A stretch of 64,000 nucleotides of DNA from Novosphingobium sp. G106 (GCF_019075875.1 NZ_JAHOOZ010000001.1:1922001-1986000); one strand, 5' to 3'; positions 19,238-28,868 are shown, counted from the stretch's first letter. A program made the numbers and translations. The notes: generated by a model not told the origin, from the sequence alone.

Positions 19238-21259
19238 TCAAATCCGCCGCGCCAGGTAGGCTGCCTCGTGGATAGCATTGCCATAGGAGCGAGGGCTGCG
19301 GGCATCACCGACGACGTGAACCTCGATTCCGGTTCCGTGCAGACCCGCCGAAAGCGGGTCATGCGCCACGCGGCCCGGCGCTACCACGATGTGCGCGCAA
19401 GAGACGATCTCCTCACGGCTATCCCCGTGGCGGAGTACAACCTTGCCCCCGCCGACTTCGAGCAGTTCGACCGATGTCTCCGGCACCAGTTCCGCCTGCG
19501 CTGCCCACAGCATCACATAGCGCGCGCGCGAACCGATATAGGCGGCCGGCGCGAAGATAGCGCGCGGATCGAGCAGCCGGACCTTGCGGCCGCCGCGGGC
19601 GAGATCGAGCGCCAGCTCGACGCCTTCTGCCGCGCCCCAGACCAGGATCAGGCCTTCACCCAGCCCCTCGCTCCCTTCGGCCAACACGCGGTCGATCGTC
19701 CGGGCGAAGCCGCTTTCGAGAGCAGCGGCGAGGCCCGGTATCGCGGGCAGCGCCGGCCTCGCCCCTGTTGCGATCACGACGACATCGGGCCTCTCTGCCT
19801 TGATCCGGTCGATCGTCAGTTCTTCGCCGAGGCGCACCTCGACGCCGCGCTTGGCGATCATCGTCCGGTGCCAGTCGGGCTGGTAGGCGATCTGCTCCAT
19901 GTTGCGCAGCGTCTTGTAATTGCCTGCCCAGTTCATCACCCCGCCGAGCTCATCAGCCCTCTCGAACAGCGTGACCTTGTGGCCGATCTCGTGCGCGGTC
20001 AGGCCATATTCCATGCCGCCCGAACCGCCGCCGGCGATCAGAACGCGCTTGGGGCGGCCCGTCGGAACCAGGCGGTACTCGCGGTCGCGTCCGAAGTTGG
20101 GGTTCTGTGCCGAACCGGCGACGCCTTTGCCGAAGATGTTGCCCTGAAGCAGCGAGGCGCCGGTGCGCGTCGACTTGCGGATCTCGTCTTCGCGGCCTTC
20201 GGCGATCTTGCGCGGGAAATCGGGATCGTCGAGCGACTGGCGGCACGAGGCGAAGAAGTCCGCCGCGCCGTCCCCTATCATTGCGCGCATCTGTTCAGGC
20301 GTATTGACGTTGCACGAGCCCATCAGCGGCATCGAGATGCCCTTCGCCTCCAAACCTTCGCGCATCCGCTTGATATAGGGCAACGTCACCAGGTTGGGGA
20401 CGTAGAACCCGCCGCCGATGATCTCGCCCGAATTGATCTCGGGATCGCGGCTCTTGGCCGGCAACATCGACCCGAACGTGCAGTCGAGCGCGTCGATGCC
20501 CAGCGCATGGAGCCGCGGCGCGTAGTGCTCGATGAAGTAGTCGAGATCATAGCCGCCGACGAAGTTCTCGTCGCAGACGAGGCGCGGGATGATCGGGAAG
20601 TCCTTGCCGCAGAGCTCCTGCGTGCGCTGAAGGATCTGCTCGCAAAACAGAAAGCGATCGGAATATTCGTCGTTGCGGCCGGTATTTTCGAGGAGCGACA
20701 AGGTCACGTGCGGCAGCGAGCCATGGCAGAAGTGGAACGAGACGTAGTCGTAGCCTGCTTCTTTCGAGCGCCGCGCCGCCTGGGCATAGTCCTCGACGAG
20801 ATCGCGATAGACCTCGGTCGGAACGACGCCTGGTTCCTTGTTGCCAATCGGGAATTTACCGGTCGGCCCCCAGGATACCGTGCCGGGGATCCAGCCTTTG
20901 CCCGGCTCGAGCGGGAAGGTCGCGCCGACGCCGGGGATCAGCCCGCCGTAGAACAGCTGGATGCCCGCCAGGGCATTGTTGTGGTGGATCACTTCGACCA
21001 GCTCGCGCTGGCTGATGATGTAGGTGTCGTCGTAAAATCCGAGCATGCGCTCGTTGATCAGCCCGTCCCAGCGAACACAGGTCGCGCCGACGCAGACCGC
21101 GCCATAGCCCCCCGCCGCCAGCGCCTCATAGGCGCCGACGGCCTGGCGGGTCACATAGCCGCGGTCGTCCGACATATTCATCGTCGTCGGTGCGTGAACC
21201 ATACGGTTCTTGAAGGTCAGGCCACGCGTCCTGAAGGGCTGCAGCAAGGGATCAGTCAC
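19238..21259 (-). CDS. OYE-like FMN/FAD oxidoreductase (2,4-dienoyl-CoA reductase family) without the Fe-S cysteines
   Basis: A 673-residue protein with the layout of 2,4-dienoyl-CoA reductase and trimethylamine dehydrogenase. An N-terminal FMN TIM barrel (about 1-380; NRMVHAPTTMNM, RNDEYSDRF) is followed by a linker and a C-terminal FAD/NAD Rossmann pair (VLIAGGGSGGMEYG; VVVIATGARPALP). The linker normally carries CxxCxxxC and a later Cys that hold a [4Fe-4S] cluster. Here the matching stretch reads IRKSTRTGASLLQG and GSAQNPNFG, so all four cysteines appear replaced. Electron flow between FAD and FMN must differ, or the domains act separately. Last gene of the DUF35-thiolase-SDR-reductase unit. 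Confidence 0.82.
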   Translation of the reverse strand: MTDPLLQPFRTRGLTFKNRMVHAPTTMNMSDDRGYVTRQAVGAYEALAAGGYGAVCVGATCVRWDGLINERMLGFYDDTYIISQRELVEVIHHNNALAGIQLFYGGLIPGVGATFPLEPGKGWIPGTVSWGPTGKFPIGNKEPGVVPTEVYRDLVEDYAQAARRSKEAGYDYVSFHFCHGSLPHVTLSLLENTGRNDEYSDRFLFCEQILQRTQELCGKDFPIIPRLVCDENFVGGYDLDYFIEHYAPRLHALGIDALDCTFGSMLPAKSRDPEINSGEIIGGGFYVPNLVTLPYIKRMREGLEAKGISMPLMGSCNVNTPEQMRAMIGDGAADFFASCRQSLDDPDFPRKIAEGREDEIRKSTRTGASLLQGNIFGKGVAGSAQNPNFGRDREYRLVPTGRPKRVLIAGGGSGGMEYGLTAHEIGHKVTLFERADELGGVMNWAGNYKTLRNMEQIAYQPDWHRTMIAKRGVEVRLGEELTIDRIKAERPDVVVIATGARPALPAIPGLAAALESGFARTIDRVLAEGSEGLGEGLILVWGAAEGVELALDLARGGRKVRLLDPRAIFAPAAYIGSRARYVMLWAAQAELVPETSVELLEVGGGKVVLRHGDSREEIVSCAHIVVAPGRVAHDPLSAGLHGTGIEVHVVGDARSPRSYGNAIHEAAYLARRI

Positions 21260-21289
21260 AAAGGGTCCTTTTGCAAATTAGTGTCTAAA

Positions 21290-22078
21290 TCAAGCGCCCT
21301 GGGCGCGATCGATCGAGATGGTGGAGCCGGATATGAAGCTGGCGCGGTCGGATGCGAGGAAAAGTACGAGGTCGGCGATTTCCTCGGGCTGCGCGGGCCG
21401 GCCGCTGGCGAATACGGCCAGAGTCTTGTCGCGCCCGCCCAGCTTCTCGTCGAACTGATCGTAGACCGCCTGGGCCATCGCGGTTTCGGTAAAGCCCGGC
21501 AGGACGGCATTGACGCGGATGTCGCTGCCCGCCCGGTTGCATTCGAGCGCGGCGCTTCGCGTGAAGTGCGAAACAGCGGCCTTGCTCGCGCCATAGGAAG
21601 CCATCGCCGGGTTGCCCTTGAGCGAAGCGGTCGAGGAAATGTTGACGATCGCGCCTTTGCCCGCCGCGCGCATGAAACGCAGGGCCATGGTCATGCCAAA
21701 CAGGGTACCATCGACATTTACCGCGAAAACTTCGCGGTATGTTTTGGCGATGCTCTCGTCGACGCGGTCGAATCGGGCGATGCCGGCGCTGTTGACCAGG
21801 ACATCTACCTTGCCCCACCCTGCTTCCAGCCAGCTGCCAAGCCCCCGCCAGGCGGCCTCGTCGGTCACGTCGAGCGTGCGTGCAATCGCTTTGCCTCCAG
21901 AGGCTTCGATCGCATCCACGGTCGCGGCAGCACCGCTCTCGTCGCGGTCTAGCACGACGGTCATGGCGCCGGCTGCAGCAATTGCTCTGGCTGAGGCACG
22001 GCCTATGCCGGCCGCGGCGCCCGTCACCAATGCAAGCTTGCCGGAAAGGTCGATCCAGCCTTCAGAAGTTCCACTCAT
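21290..22078 (-). CDS. Short-chain dehydrogenase/reductase
   Basis: A 262-residue classical SDR: cofactor motif TGAAAGIG, NSAG after beta-4, the catalytic Ser in NISSTAS and YGASK for Tyr/Lys, then PGFTETAM. DRD at the end of beta-2 suggests NAD(H) preference. It would oxidise a hydroxyacyl-CoA or an alcohol of the degraded compound, in keeping with its place between a thiolase and a reductase gene. It starts 9 bp after the thiolase stop and precedes the reductase gene by 30 bp. Confidence 0.88.
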   Translation of the reverse strand: MSGTSEGWIDLSGKLALVTGAAAGIGRASARAIAAAGAMTVVLDRDESGAAATVDAIEASGGKAIARTLDVTDEAAWRGLGSWLEAGWGKVDVLVNSAGIARFDRVDESIAKTYREVFAVNVDGTLFGMTMALRFMRAAGKGAIVNISSTASLKGNPAMASYGASKAAVSHFTRSAALECNRAGSDIRVNAVLPGFTETAMAQAVYDQFDEKLGGRDKTLAVFASGRPAQPEEIADLVLFLASDRASFISGSTISIDRAQGA

Positions 22079-22087
22079 GCCGCGAAC

Positions 22088-23227
22088 CTATGCTTTCTCG
22101 AGTATATGAACGCCGGCAGCGGCACCGAAGCCGAGGACGTGAGACAGGCCAATCTTTGCGCCCGACACTTGGCGCGCTCCCGCTTCGCCGCGCAGATGCT
22201 CGACGATCTCGACAATGTTGGCGACGCCGGTCGCACCGATCGGGTGACCCTTGGAGAGCAGCCCACCCGAGACGTTGACTGGAATTCGTCCCCCGAGCGC
22301 GGTGTCGCCGCTGTCGATCAGTCGGCCCGCTTCACCCTCGCCGCAGAGGCCGAGATTCTCGTAGTGCAGGATTTCCGCCGTGGCGAAACAGTCGTGGAGT
22401 TCGACGACATCGAGGTCCTGCGGTCCCAGCCCCGCCATCTCGTAGGCCTTGGCTGCGGCGAGACGCGTCACCGAATTGGCGTCGAACATCACCGGGTTGC
22501 GCGGCTCGTAGGGATCCGAAGTCAGCATCGAGGCGCGGATGCGCACCGCGCGGCTCATGCCGAGCTCTCGCGCCTTTTTCTCAGACACGAGGACGAGCGC
22601 CGCAGCCCCGTCGACGTTGGCCGAGCACATCAGCTTGGTCAGCGGCCAGGCGATCATCTCGCTCGCGAGCACTTCGTCGAGCGGCGTCTCCTTGCGATAG
22701 GCCGCCTTGGGATTCATCGTCGCGTGCTGGTGGTTCTTGACCGCCACTTTCGCGAACTGCTCGATCGTCGTGCCATAGGCGGCGGCGTGGACCATGCCCG
22801 CCTCGGCGAAGACCGCGGGCATCGATTCCGAACCGAACAGGCCTTCGGGCGGCGGGCCGTCGTGCGGCGCACCGCCCAGCATGCCGCGCGGGTTCTTTTC
22901 CGAACCGACCACGAGCACGGCGTCATAGATCCCGCTCTTGATGCCGATAAACGCCTCGCGCACCGCGGTCGCGCCCGAGGCGCAGGCATTCGAGACGTTG
23001 ATGCAGGGCACGCCGGTCTGGCCTATCTCCTTGAGCACTTTTTGCCCAAGCATCGACTGCGCATTGAAGCATGACGAGGCATAGACCGCACCGATGTCCT
23101 TGATCGACAGCCCGGCGTCGTCGAGCGCCTTCAGCGAAGCCTCGGCGCCGAGCTGGTAGTAGGTCCGGTCGGGATAGCGCCCGAAGGCGATCATGTCGGC
23201 GCCGACGATATAGACGTCGCTCATCAA
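22088..23227 (-). CDS. SCP2-type thiolase (acetyl-CoA acyltransferase), DUF35-partnered
   Basis: A 379-residue thiolase with all catalytic elements: Cys82 in INVSNACASG, the ELHDCFATAEIL loop, and His328 in LLSKGHPIGATG followed by a closing GFGAAAGVHIL. It should cleave a 3-oxoacyl-CoA with CoA. It differs from the Ltp2-like protein at 11713 in keeping both Cys and His. Its start overlaps the stop of the DUF35 gene by 4 bp, which suggests a complex. The second Met (23224) is an alternative start. Confidence 0.9.
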   Translation of the reverse strand: MMSDVYIVGADMIAFGRYPDRTYYQLGAEASLKALDDAGLSIKDIGAVYASSCFNAQSMLGQKVLKEIGQTGVPCINVSNACASGATAVREAFIGIKSGIYDAVLVVGSEKNPRGMLGGAPHDGPPPEGLFGSESMPAVFAEAGMVHAAAYGTTIEQFAKVAVKNHQHATMNPKAAYRKETPLDEVLASEMIAWPLTKLMCSANVDGAAALVLVSEKKARELGMSRAVRIRASMLTSDPYEPRNPVMFDANSVTRLAAAKAYEMAGLGPQDLDVVELHDCFATAEILHYENLGLCGEGEAGRLIDSGDTALGGRIPVNVSGGLLSKGHPIGATGVANIVEIVEHLRGEAGARQVSGAKIGLSHVLGFGAAAGVHILEKA

Positions 23228-23652
23228 GCATCTCCTCGCGGTATGAAGTGGAAGCCGACGTAAGGCACGCCGTCTTTGTCACGCGCGCCGCCGGCGTCGT
23301 CGAACACCAGCGCGACCGGCATTCCCTGCCGCACGGCATCCGCATCGACGCCGCGCAGGGTGCCCTTGAGCGTCAGTCCATCCTCGAGATCGACGATCGC
23401 CGAAACGAACGGCACGGCAACGCCCGGATAGCTGCGATGGACCACCGACCAGCTGTAAAGCTTGCCGGTGTCCACCGCGCGAAATGCCTCCGGCGCATTG
23501 CGACTGGCGCAGCGACGACAGGCCATAGTCTGCTCGGTGAAGGCCGCGCCGCAGTCACCGCAGCGAAACCCTTCGATCCATGGGCGCCCATCGGCGCCGA
23601 TGCGGATCACGCCGGTCGCAGGTTTCGGCATCACCAAGCTGTCTGTCGTCAA
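23224..23652 (-). CDS. Zn-ribbon OB-fold (DUF35) protein
   Basis: A 142-residue DUF35 protein. The zinc ribbon is CGDC...CRRC at about 31-49, followed by the OB-fold strands KLYSWSVVHRSYPG and VPFVSAIVDLEDG. Such proteins are obligate partners of SCP2-type thiolases or MaoC-like hydratases and may position CoA substrates. It leads the minus-strand unit DUF35-thiolase-SDR-reductase. The 274 bp between it and the divergent BVMO gene (23653-23926) should contain both promoters; only a poor match to the operator motif is seen there, near 23805. Confidence 0.88.
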   Translation of the reverse strand: MTTDSLVMPKPATGVIRIGADGRPWIEGFRCGDCGAAFTEQTMACRRCASRNAPEAFRAVDTGKLYSWSVVHRSYPGVAVPFVSAIVDLEDGLTLKGTLRGVDADAVRQGMPVALVFDDAGGARDKDGVPYVGFHFIPRGDA

Positions 23653-23926
23653 ATCATATCTCCTGCGGTCAGACCATTTTTCCGCGCTGACCGCGACGCA
23701 TCGCCCGCCAGGGAGCGCACTTTAAAAGGGCCGCCCCTCCATAGCCCAGCCACGATTGGAGTAAAGAATGAATACGACCTATTGCAATATCTCCATCAGC
23801 GGTTAGTGCAGCGATGCGTGCCCGGTGAGCGTCGCTGCCAGACACATTGGCCCGACGCGGATCGGGCAATTCAATTGGCGGGCGAACTCGATGCGAGCGC
23901 TGCGCTAAACCGAGAGCTGGATCGAA

Positions 23927-25882
23927 ATGACAAGCAATCCCGACCCGCAATCCCTGAAAGATCTCGTCGCCAGCGAGCCGCAGCTTCTGGACGCGCATCT
24001 CGCTGCGCTCGATCCGGTACCGCTGCTGCTGGTCTACACCCATCTTTCCGGCGACGAGTCGCTGCTCGAGAAGTTTCGCCCGCACATCAAGGGCGCCTGG
24101 AGCTTCGAGGTCGACATCCCCCAAGCGCTTCAAGCCGAACTGCGCGAAAAGGCGATTGCGACGTTCAAGGACTACGCGGAGAATGATCGCCCGTTGCCGC
24201 CGGCGCCAGACGCCGACCGGCTGCAGCGCATGTGCGACACCGCTGTGGGCCAGCATGTCCCGTCTGAATACCTGCCGATGGTCGTCGAAGAGCTCAACTT
24301 CGCGAAGACCGACGCCAAGTCAGTCCAGTGGCGTAAATCGGTCCCGGAAGAGGTGCTGGAGCGGTACCACGTGCTGGTAATCGGTTCGGGCTATTCGGGG
24401 CTGGCGATGGCGATCAAGCTCAAGGAAGCGGGCATCCCGTTCACTGTCATCGAGAAGAACGACGATGTCGGCGGCACCTGGTACGAGAACACCTATCCGG
24501 GCGTCGCGGTCGACACCCCCAACCACTTCTATTCCTATTCCTTTCGCACCTCATCCGACTGGGACCACTATTTCGCGCAAGGCCCGGAGATCATCAGCTA
24601 CATCCGCACCGTCTACCGGGAAGCGGACATCGCCGATCACATGCGCTTCGAGCAGGAAGTCGTGCGCGCGGTCTGGGACGAAGCTGGCCAGATCTGGGTC
24701 GTCACGATCCGCCGCAAGGACGGCAGTGTCTACGAGATGAAAGTCAACGTGCTGGTCAGCGGCACGGGCCTACTCAACCGGCCGTCGATTCCGCCGATCC
24801 CGGGCCTCGAGGACTTCAAGGGACCCAAGTTCCACTCGGCCCGCTGGGACCACTCCGTCGACCTGACGGGAAAGCGCGTCGTCCAGATCGGCACGGGCGC
24901 GAGCGGCATGCAGCTCGGCCCCCAGATCGCCCCCAAGGTTGGCCACCTGACCATCTTCCAGCGCTCACCGCATTGGGCCCGCAAGAACCCGCTGCTCTTC
25001 GCCGAAGTAAGTGAAGGCCTCAAATGGGGGCTCGAGCACGTCCCGTTCTACACGAAGTGGTGGCGCTTCCAGCTGCTTTACGCGACTTCGGACGGCATGC
25101 TGCCGCACCTGCGCCGGGACCCGAACTGGCCCGAGCCCGAGACATCGCTCAACGCCTTCAACAAGGACATCCGCGAACAGCTGATCTCCGAAATGCGCGC
25201 CGAACTGAACGGCGACGAGGAACTGCTCGCCAAGGTCACGCCGAGCTTCCCGCCTTATGGCAAGCGCATGCTGCGTGACAGCAAGTGGTTCTCCACGCTG
25301 ACCCGCGACAATGTCGAGCTCGTTACGGGGACCGTGCAGAAGGTCACCTCGACCGGTGCGATCGACAAGGACGGCATCGAGCATCCGGCCGACGTCATCA
25401 TTCTGGCGACGGGGTTCAAGGCCCAGACGCCGCTCTTCCCGATGGAGATCGTAGGTACCGACGGATCGCTGCGCGACAAATGGGGCGACGACGATCCGCG
25501 CGCCCATCTTGGGATCACCGTCCCTGACTTCCCCAACCTGTTCATCCTCTACGGTCCCGGCACCAACGGAGGCCACGGCGGCAGCGCGGTGTTCAATTCA
25601 GAGTGCCAGGTTCGCTACACGATGCTGGCCCTGCGTGAACTGATCGAGCGCGAGGCGACGAGCCTCGATGTTCGGCGCGAACCATTCGACGCCTACCAGG
25701 CCGAGTTCGATGCCGAGCATGAGCAGCTCGTCTGGTCGCATCCCGGCGTCACCAACTGGTATCGCAACAAGGCGGGCCGCGTCGTGACCAACAATCCCTG
25801 GCGGCTCTCGCGCTACCGCAACATGACCGCGAACTTCGACCCCGAGGAATACCACATCAAGACGGAGAAGGTGCCGGCATGA
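23927..25882 (+). CDS. Type I Baeyer-Villiger monooxygenase with N-terminal extension (HAPMO-like)
   Basis: A 651-residue flavoprotein. About 145 extra N-terminal residues precede the FAD motif GSGYSG (153-158), as in 4-hydroxyacetophenone monooxygenase. The BVMO fingerprint FxGxxxHxxxW is intact (Phe297 to Trp307, His303), and the second Rossmann motif IGTGASG follows. These enzymes insert oxygen next to a ketone using NADPH and O2, giving an ester or lactone. The stop overlaps the next ligase gene by 4 bp, so a ketone intermediate is probably opened and then activated with CoA. Complete and expected to be active. Confidence 0.9.
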   Translation: MTSNPDPQSLKDLVASEPQLLDAHLAALDPVPLLLVYTHLSGDESLLEKFRPHIKGAWSFEVDIPQALQAELREKAIATFKDYAENDRPLPPAPDADRLQRMCDTAVGQHVPSEYLPMVVEELNFAKTDAKSVQWRKSVPEEVLERYHVLVIGSGYSGLAMAIKLKEAGIPFTVIEKNDDVGGTWYENTYPGVAVDTPNHFYSYSFRTSSDWDHYFAQGPEIISYIRTVYREADIADHMRFEQEVVRAVWDEAGQIWVVTIRRKDGSVYEMKVNVLVSGTGLLNRPSIPPIPGLEDFKGPKFHSARWDHSVDLTGKRVVQIGTGASGMQLGPQIAPKVGHLTIFQRSPHWARKNPLLFAEVSEGLKWGLEHVPFYTKWWRFQLLYATSDGMLPHLRRDPNWPEPETSLNAFNKDIREQLISEMRAELNGDEELLAKVTPSFPPYGKRMLRDSKWFSTLTRDNVELVTGTVQKVTSTGAIDKDGIEHPADVIILATGFKAQTPLFPMEIVGTDGSLRDKWGDDDPRAHLGITVPDFPNLFILYGPGTNGGHGGSAVFNSECQVRYTMLALRELIEREATSLDVRREPFDAYQAEFDAEHEQLVWSHPGVTNWYRNKAGRVVTNNPWRLSRYRNMTANFDPEEYHIKTEKVPA

Positions 25883-27972
25883 GCCTCGATTCCCTGCTCA
25901 GCCCGCGCTCGATCGCGGTCGTTGGCGCGTCGGACAATGCCAAGCGCATCGGCGGCGTGCCGGTGGACCTGCTGAAGCGCGCCGGCTTCGAGCGTCTCTA
26001 TCCGGTTAACCCCAAGAATGAGACAGTTCAGGGCCTGACCGCGTACAAGGACATCGAGGACGTGCCCGAAGTGGTCGATCTCGTCGTGGTCGCGCTCTCG
26101 GCCGAGGCCACCCTCCCCTATCTCGAGCGCTGCCACGCGCTCGGTATTCCTGCCGCCATCGTTTTTGCCTCGGGCTATGCCGAGACAGGCGAGGCCGAAG
26201 GTGCCGCCAAACAGGCGGAACTGGTCGCATTCGCCGGGCGTACGGGCATGAAGGTTGCTGGCCCTAACTGCATGGGCAACGCCAATTTCTCGGACTCTAT
26301 TTTCACCACTTTCGGCCAGTCGTTCCAGCCGGGCGAACCGGCAGGCAACACCGCGCTTGTTACCCAGAGTGGCAACATGTGCGCGACGGTGTTCCGCATT
26401 GCCCGGCGCGCAGGCGTAACTTTCAGCCAGGTGATCAACACGGGCAACGAGGCCAGTGTCGAGCTCAGCGACTACCTCGAATGGCTGGCGGACGATCCCA
26501 ACACGACGTCGGCGCTTTGCTACATCGAAGAGCTCCGCGACGGGCCCAAGTTTCTCGCAGCCGCAGCCAAGTTCCGGGCCGCAGGAAAGTTGCTCGCAGT
26601 CTACAAGGTGGGAACGAGCGAGAAAGGCGCGGAAGCAACCCGCTCGCACACAGCCGCGCTCGCCGGAGACAGCGCCGCCTACGATGCTGCCTTCTCGCGT
26701 GCCGGCGTGGCACGCGCCGGCAAGTTATCGGAGCTCGCAGACCTCGCCTACCTGCACACCCTGGGAGACAAAATCGCGGGCAGCAATTGCGCGATCCTGT
26801 CGATCTCGGGGGCCGCGGGAGCAATTCTCGCAGACGCGCTGACGCTGGGCGGGGCAGAAGTGCCGACGTTACCTGCAGATGTACAGGCGGCTCTCACCGC
26901 GCAGATCCCCGGCCATTCGATGGTCTCGAACCCGATCGACATGACCGGCAACATGGTCAACTCGAACGACTTCCTCAGCGAATGCATTCGCCTGGCGCTC
27001 AGCCCCGATGATATCGACGTGCTGCTGCTCTATACCCCGGGCGCGTTCCTGACGGGCGCCCTCGACCAGGTCGAGGCCGCTGCGGCCGCGAGCAGCAAGG
27101 CGATCATCGTCATCGACACCTTCGCATTGGCCGATCAGACCCGGCTTGCAGAACACGGCATCGGCTACTTCGAAGATTTCGACCAGGCCGCCTGCGCCGT
27201 CGCGGCCTATGGCAAATGGAAGAGCGCGACAGGAAAGGTGACCGCCAATTTCGCGCCGACCGCCAGCTGGCCCGCCTTCCCCGCGGGTCGCAACGCATTA
27301 TCCGAAACCGAAGGCAAAGAAGCGCTCGCCGCGTTCGGCGTGCCCGTCGTACATGACGCGCTGGTCCAAGGTGTCGAAGAGGCCCGCGCCGCCGCTGACA
27401 AGATCGGCTATCCCCTGGTGGCCAAGCTGGTCAGCCCCGACGTCGCGCACAAGACCGAGCATGGGCTCATCCGTCTTGGCCTGAGCGACGCCGATGCGGT
27501 GGCCCAAGCTTTCCGGCAGATGATGGCCAAGGCCCAGTCCATGTCCGGTGTCCATATCGAGGGCGTGACGCTCGAACCCATGCTCCAGGGCGGGGTCGAG
27601 ATCCTCGCCGGCGTCACCCGTGATCCGGTTTTCGGCTGGATGCTCACGGTCGGCCTCGGCGGCGTCTGGACCGAGCTGATGCAGGACGCCTGCCATTCAC
27701 TGCTGCCGGTGGATGCGAGCGAGGCAGCGGCGATGCTGCGAAGCCTGAAGGGCTTCAAGTTGCTCGACGGCTACCGCGGGGCCCCCAAGGCCGATGTCGC
27801 AGCGGCATCCCGGGCTATTGCCGCGCTGGGCCAGGCCGTTCTCGCGGGCGGTGAGCGCCTGCGCGAAGTGGAGATCAATCCGCTGCTGGTCCTTCCGCAA
27901 GGAAAAGGCGCCGTTGCGGTCGATGCGCTGGTGTTGCTGAATGCCGCAGCGGAAGAGGAGGAACTGGCATGA
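25879..27972 (+). CDS. NDP-forming acyl-CoA synthetase (acetate-CoA ligase/Pat-like)
   Basis: A 697-residue protein with the succinyl-CoA-synthetase-like order: CoA-binding domain (SIAVVGASDNAKRIGG), ligase domain with the probable phospho-His in RSHTAALAGD, and a C-terminal ATP-grasp domain (VAKLVSPDVAHKTEHG, VEINPLLVLP). It makes an acyl-CoA from a carboxylate with ADP and phosphate as products, so activation costs one phosphate bond. It overlaps both neighbours by 4 bp. A second copy at 49950-52049 also accompanies a BVMO. The specific acid is unknown. Confidence 0.88.
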   Translation: MSLDSLLSPRSIAVVGASDNAKRIGGVPVDLLKRAGFERLYPVNPKNETVQGLTAYKDIEDVPEVVDLVVVALSAEATLPYLERCHALGIPAAIVFASGYAETGEAEGAAKQAELVAFAGRTGMKVAGPNCMGNANFSDSIFTTFGQSFQPGEPAGNTALVTQSGNMCATVFRIARRAGVTFSQVINTGNEASVELSDYLEWLADDPNTTSALCYIEELRDGPKFLAAAAKFRAAGKLLAVYKVGTSEKGAEATRSHTAALAGDSAAYDAAFSRAGVARAGKLSELADLAYLHTLGDKIAGSNCAILSISGAAGAILADALTLGGAEVPTLPADVQAALTAQIPGHSMVSNPIDMTGNMVNSNDFLSECIRLALSPDDIDVLLLYTPGAFLTGALDQVEAAAAASSKAIIVIDTFALADQTRLAEHGIGYFEDFDQAACAVAAYGKWKSATGKVTANFAPTASWPAFPAGRNALSETEGKEALAAFGVPVVHDALVQGVEEARAAADKIGYPLVAKLVSPDVAHKTEHGLIRLGLSDADAVAQAFRQMMAKAQSMSGVHIEGVTLEPMLQGGVEILAGVTRDPVFGWMLTVGLGGVWTELMQDACHSLLPVDASEAAAMLRSLKGFKLLDGYRGAPKADVAAASRAIAALGQAVLAGGERLREVEINPLLVLPQGKGAVAVDALVLLNAAAEEEELA

Positions 27973-28868
27973 GCGACGACTTGGTGACCCCGCAGAAGGT
28001 CGACATCGTCTACGAGACCGAGGAACCCGTGCTCTATGAGGCCGCGGACGGCGTGGCCTTGATCACGATGAACCGGCCGCAGTTCAACAACGCCCAGAAC
28101 GGGCAGATGACCTATGCGCTCGACGATGCTTTCCGCAGGGCCACGAACGACGACGCTGTGCGCTGCATCGTCCTCGCCGGCAACGGCAAGCATTTCTCGG
28201 CAGGCCACGACATCGGCACGCCGGGACGCGACCTGCATAAGGATTTCGACAACCGCCACCTGATCCCGGGCCACGTCAACAAGCCGGCGGCCGAACTGCT
28301 CTACACGCGCGAGCAGGAGCAGTACCTCGGCATGTGCCGCCGCTGGCGCGACATTCCCAAGCCGACCATTGCGATGGTGCAAGGTGCGTGCATCGCCGGC
28401 GGCCTGATGCTGGCCTGGGTCTGCGACCTGATCGTCGCGAGCGAGGACGCGTTCTTCCAGGACCCGGTGAACCCGTTGATGGGCATCCCCGGCGTCGAAT
28501 ACTTCGCCCACGCCTACGAACTGCCGCCACGCGTCGCGAAGGAGTTCCTGCTGCTGGGCGAGCGCATGAAAGCCCAGCGGGCCTGCGATTTCGGCATGGT
28601 CAACAAGGTGGTCCCGCGCGAGGAACTGCGCGCCGCGACCGAGGCCTGGGCGGCCAAGCTTGCCGGCCAGGGGCGTCTCGGCAACTGGCTGACCAAGCAG
28701 GCGGTCAACCACGTCGAGGAACTGCGCGGCAAGCGCGCGGCGATGGATGCAGTGTTCCACATGCATCATTTCGCCCATGCCCAGAACGATCTTGTCACCG
28801 GCAGTTCGATCGGCGGTGTGAGCGGCAAGGCTGCGGCGGCGGCGAACAAGAAGGCGGCTGGGGAGTGA
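27969..28868 (+). CDS. Enoyl-CoA hydratase/isomerase homologue without the two classic Glu residues
   Basis: A 299-residue crotonase-fold protein: MNRPQFNNAQNG, the oxyanion stretch GKHFSAGHDIG and QGACIAGGLMLAWVCD. In enoyl-CoA hydratase the two catalytic Glu lie in GGGCELA and FGQPE; aligned positions here are Met (AGGLMLA) and Val (FQDPVNP). A later GIPGVEYFAH is shared with the homologue at 39019, whose motif is GVSGVEWLAH. Ordinary hydration is therefore uncertain; isomerase, hydrolase or C-C lyase activity is possible. It overlaps its neighbours by 4 bp in the BVMO operon. Confidence 0.8.
   Translation: MSDDLVTPQKVDIVYETEEPVLYEAADGVALITMNRPQFNNAQNGQMTYALDDAFRRATNDDAVRCIVLAGNGKHFSAGHDIGTPGRDLHKDFDNRHLIPGHVNKPAAELLYTREQEQYLGMCRRWRDIPKPTIAMVQGACIAGGLMLAWVCDLIVASEDAFFQDPVNPLMGIPGVEYFAHAYELPPRVAKEFLLLGERMKAQRACDFGMVNKVVPREELRAATEAWAAKLAGQGRLGNWLTKQAVNHVEELRGKRAAMDAVFHMHHFAHAQNDLVTGSSIGGVSGKAAAAANKKAAGE

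Noticed and set aside
19181..21952. Long plus-strand open frame of 923 codons opposite the OYE-like reductase and SDR genes
   Set aside because: It shadows the third-position GC bias of well-recognised minus-strand genes and its translation has no recognisable domain.
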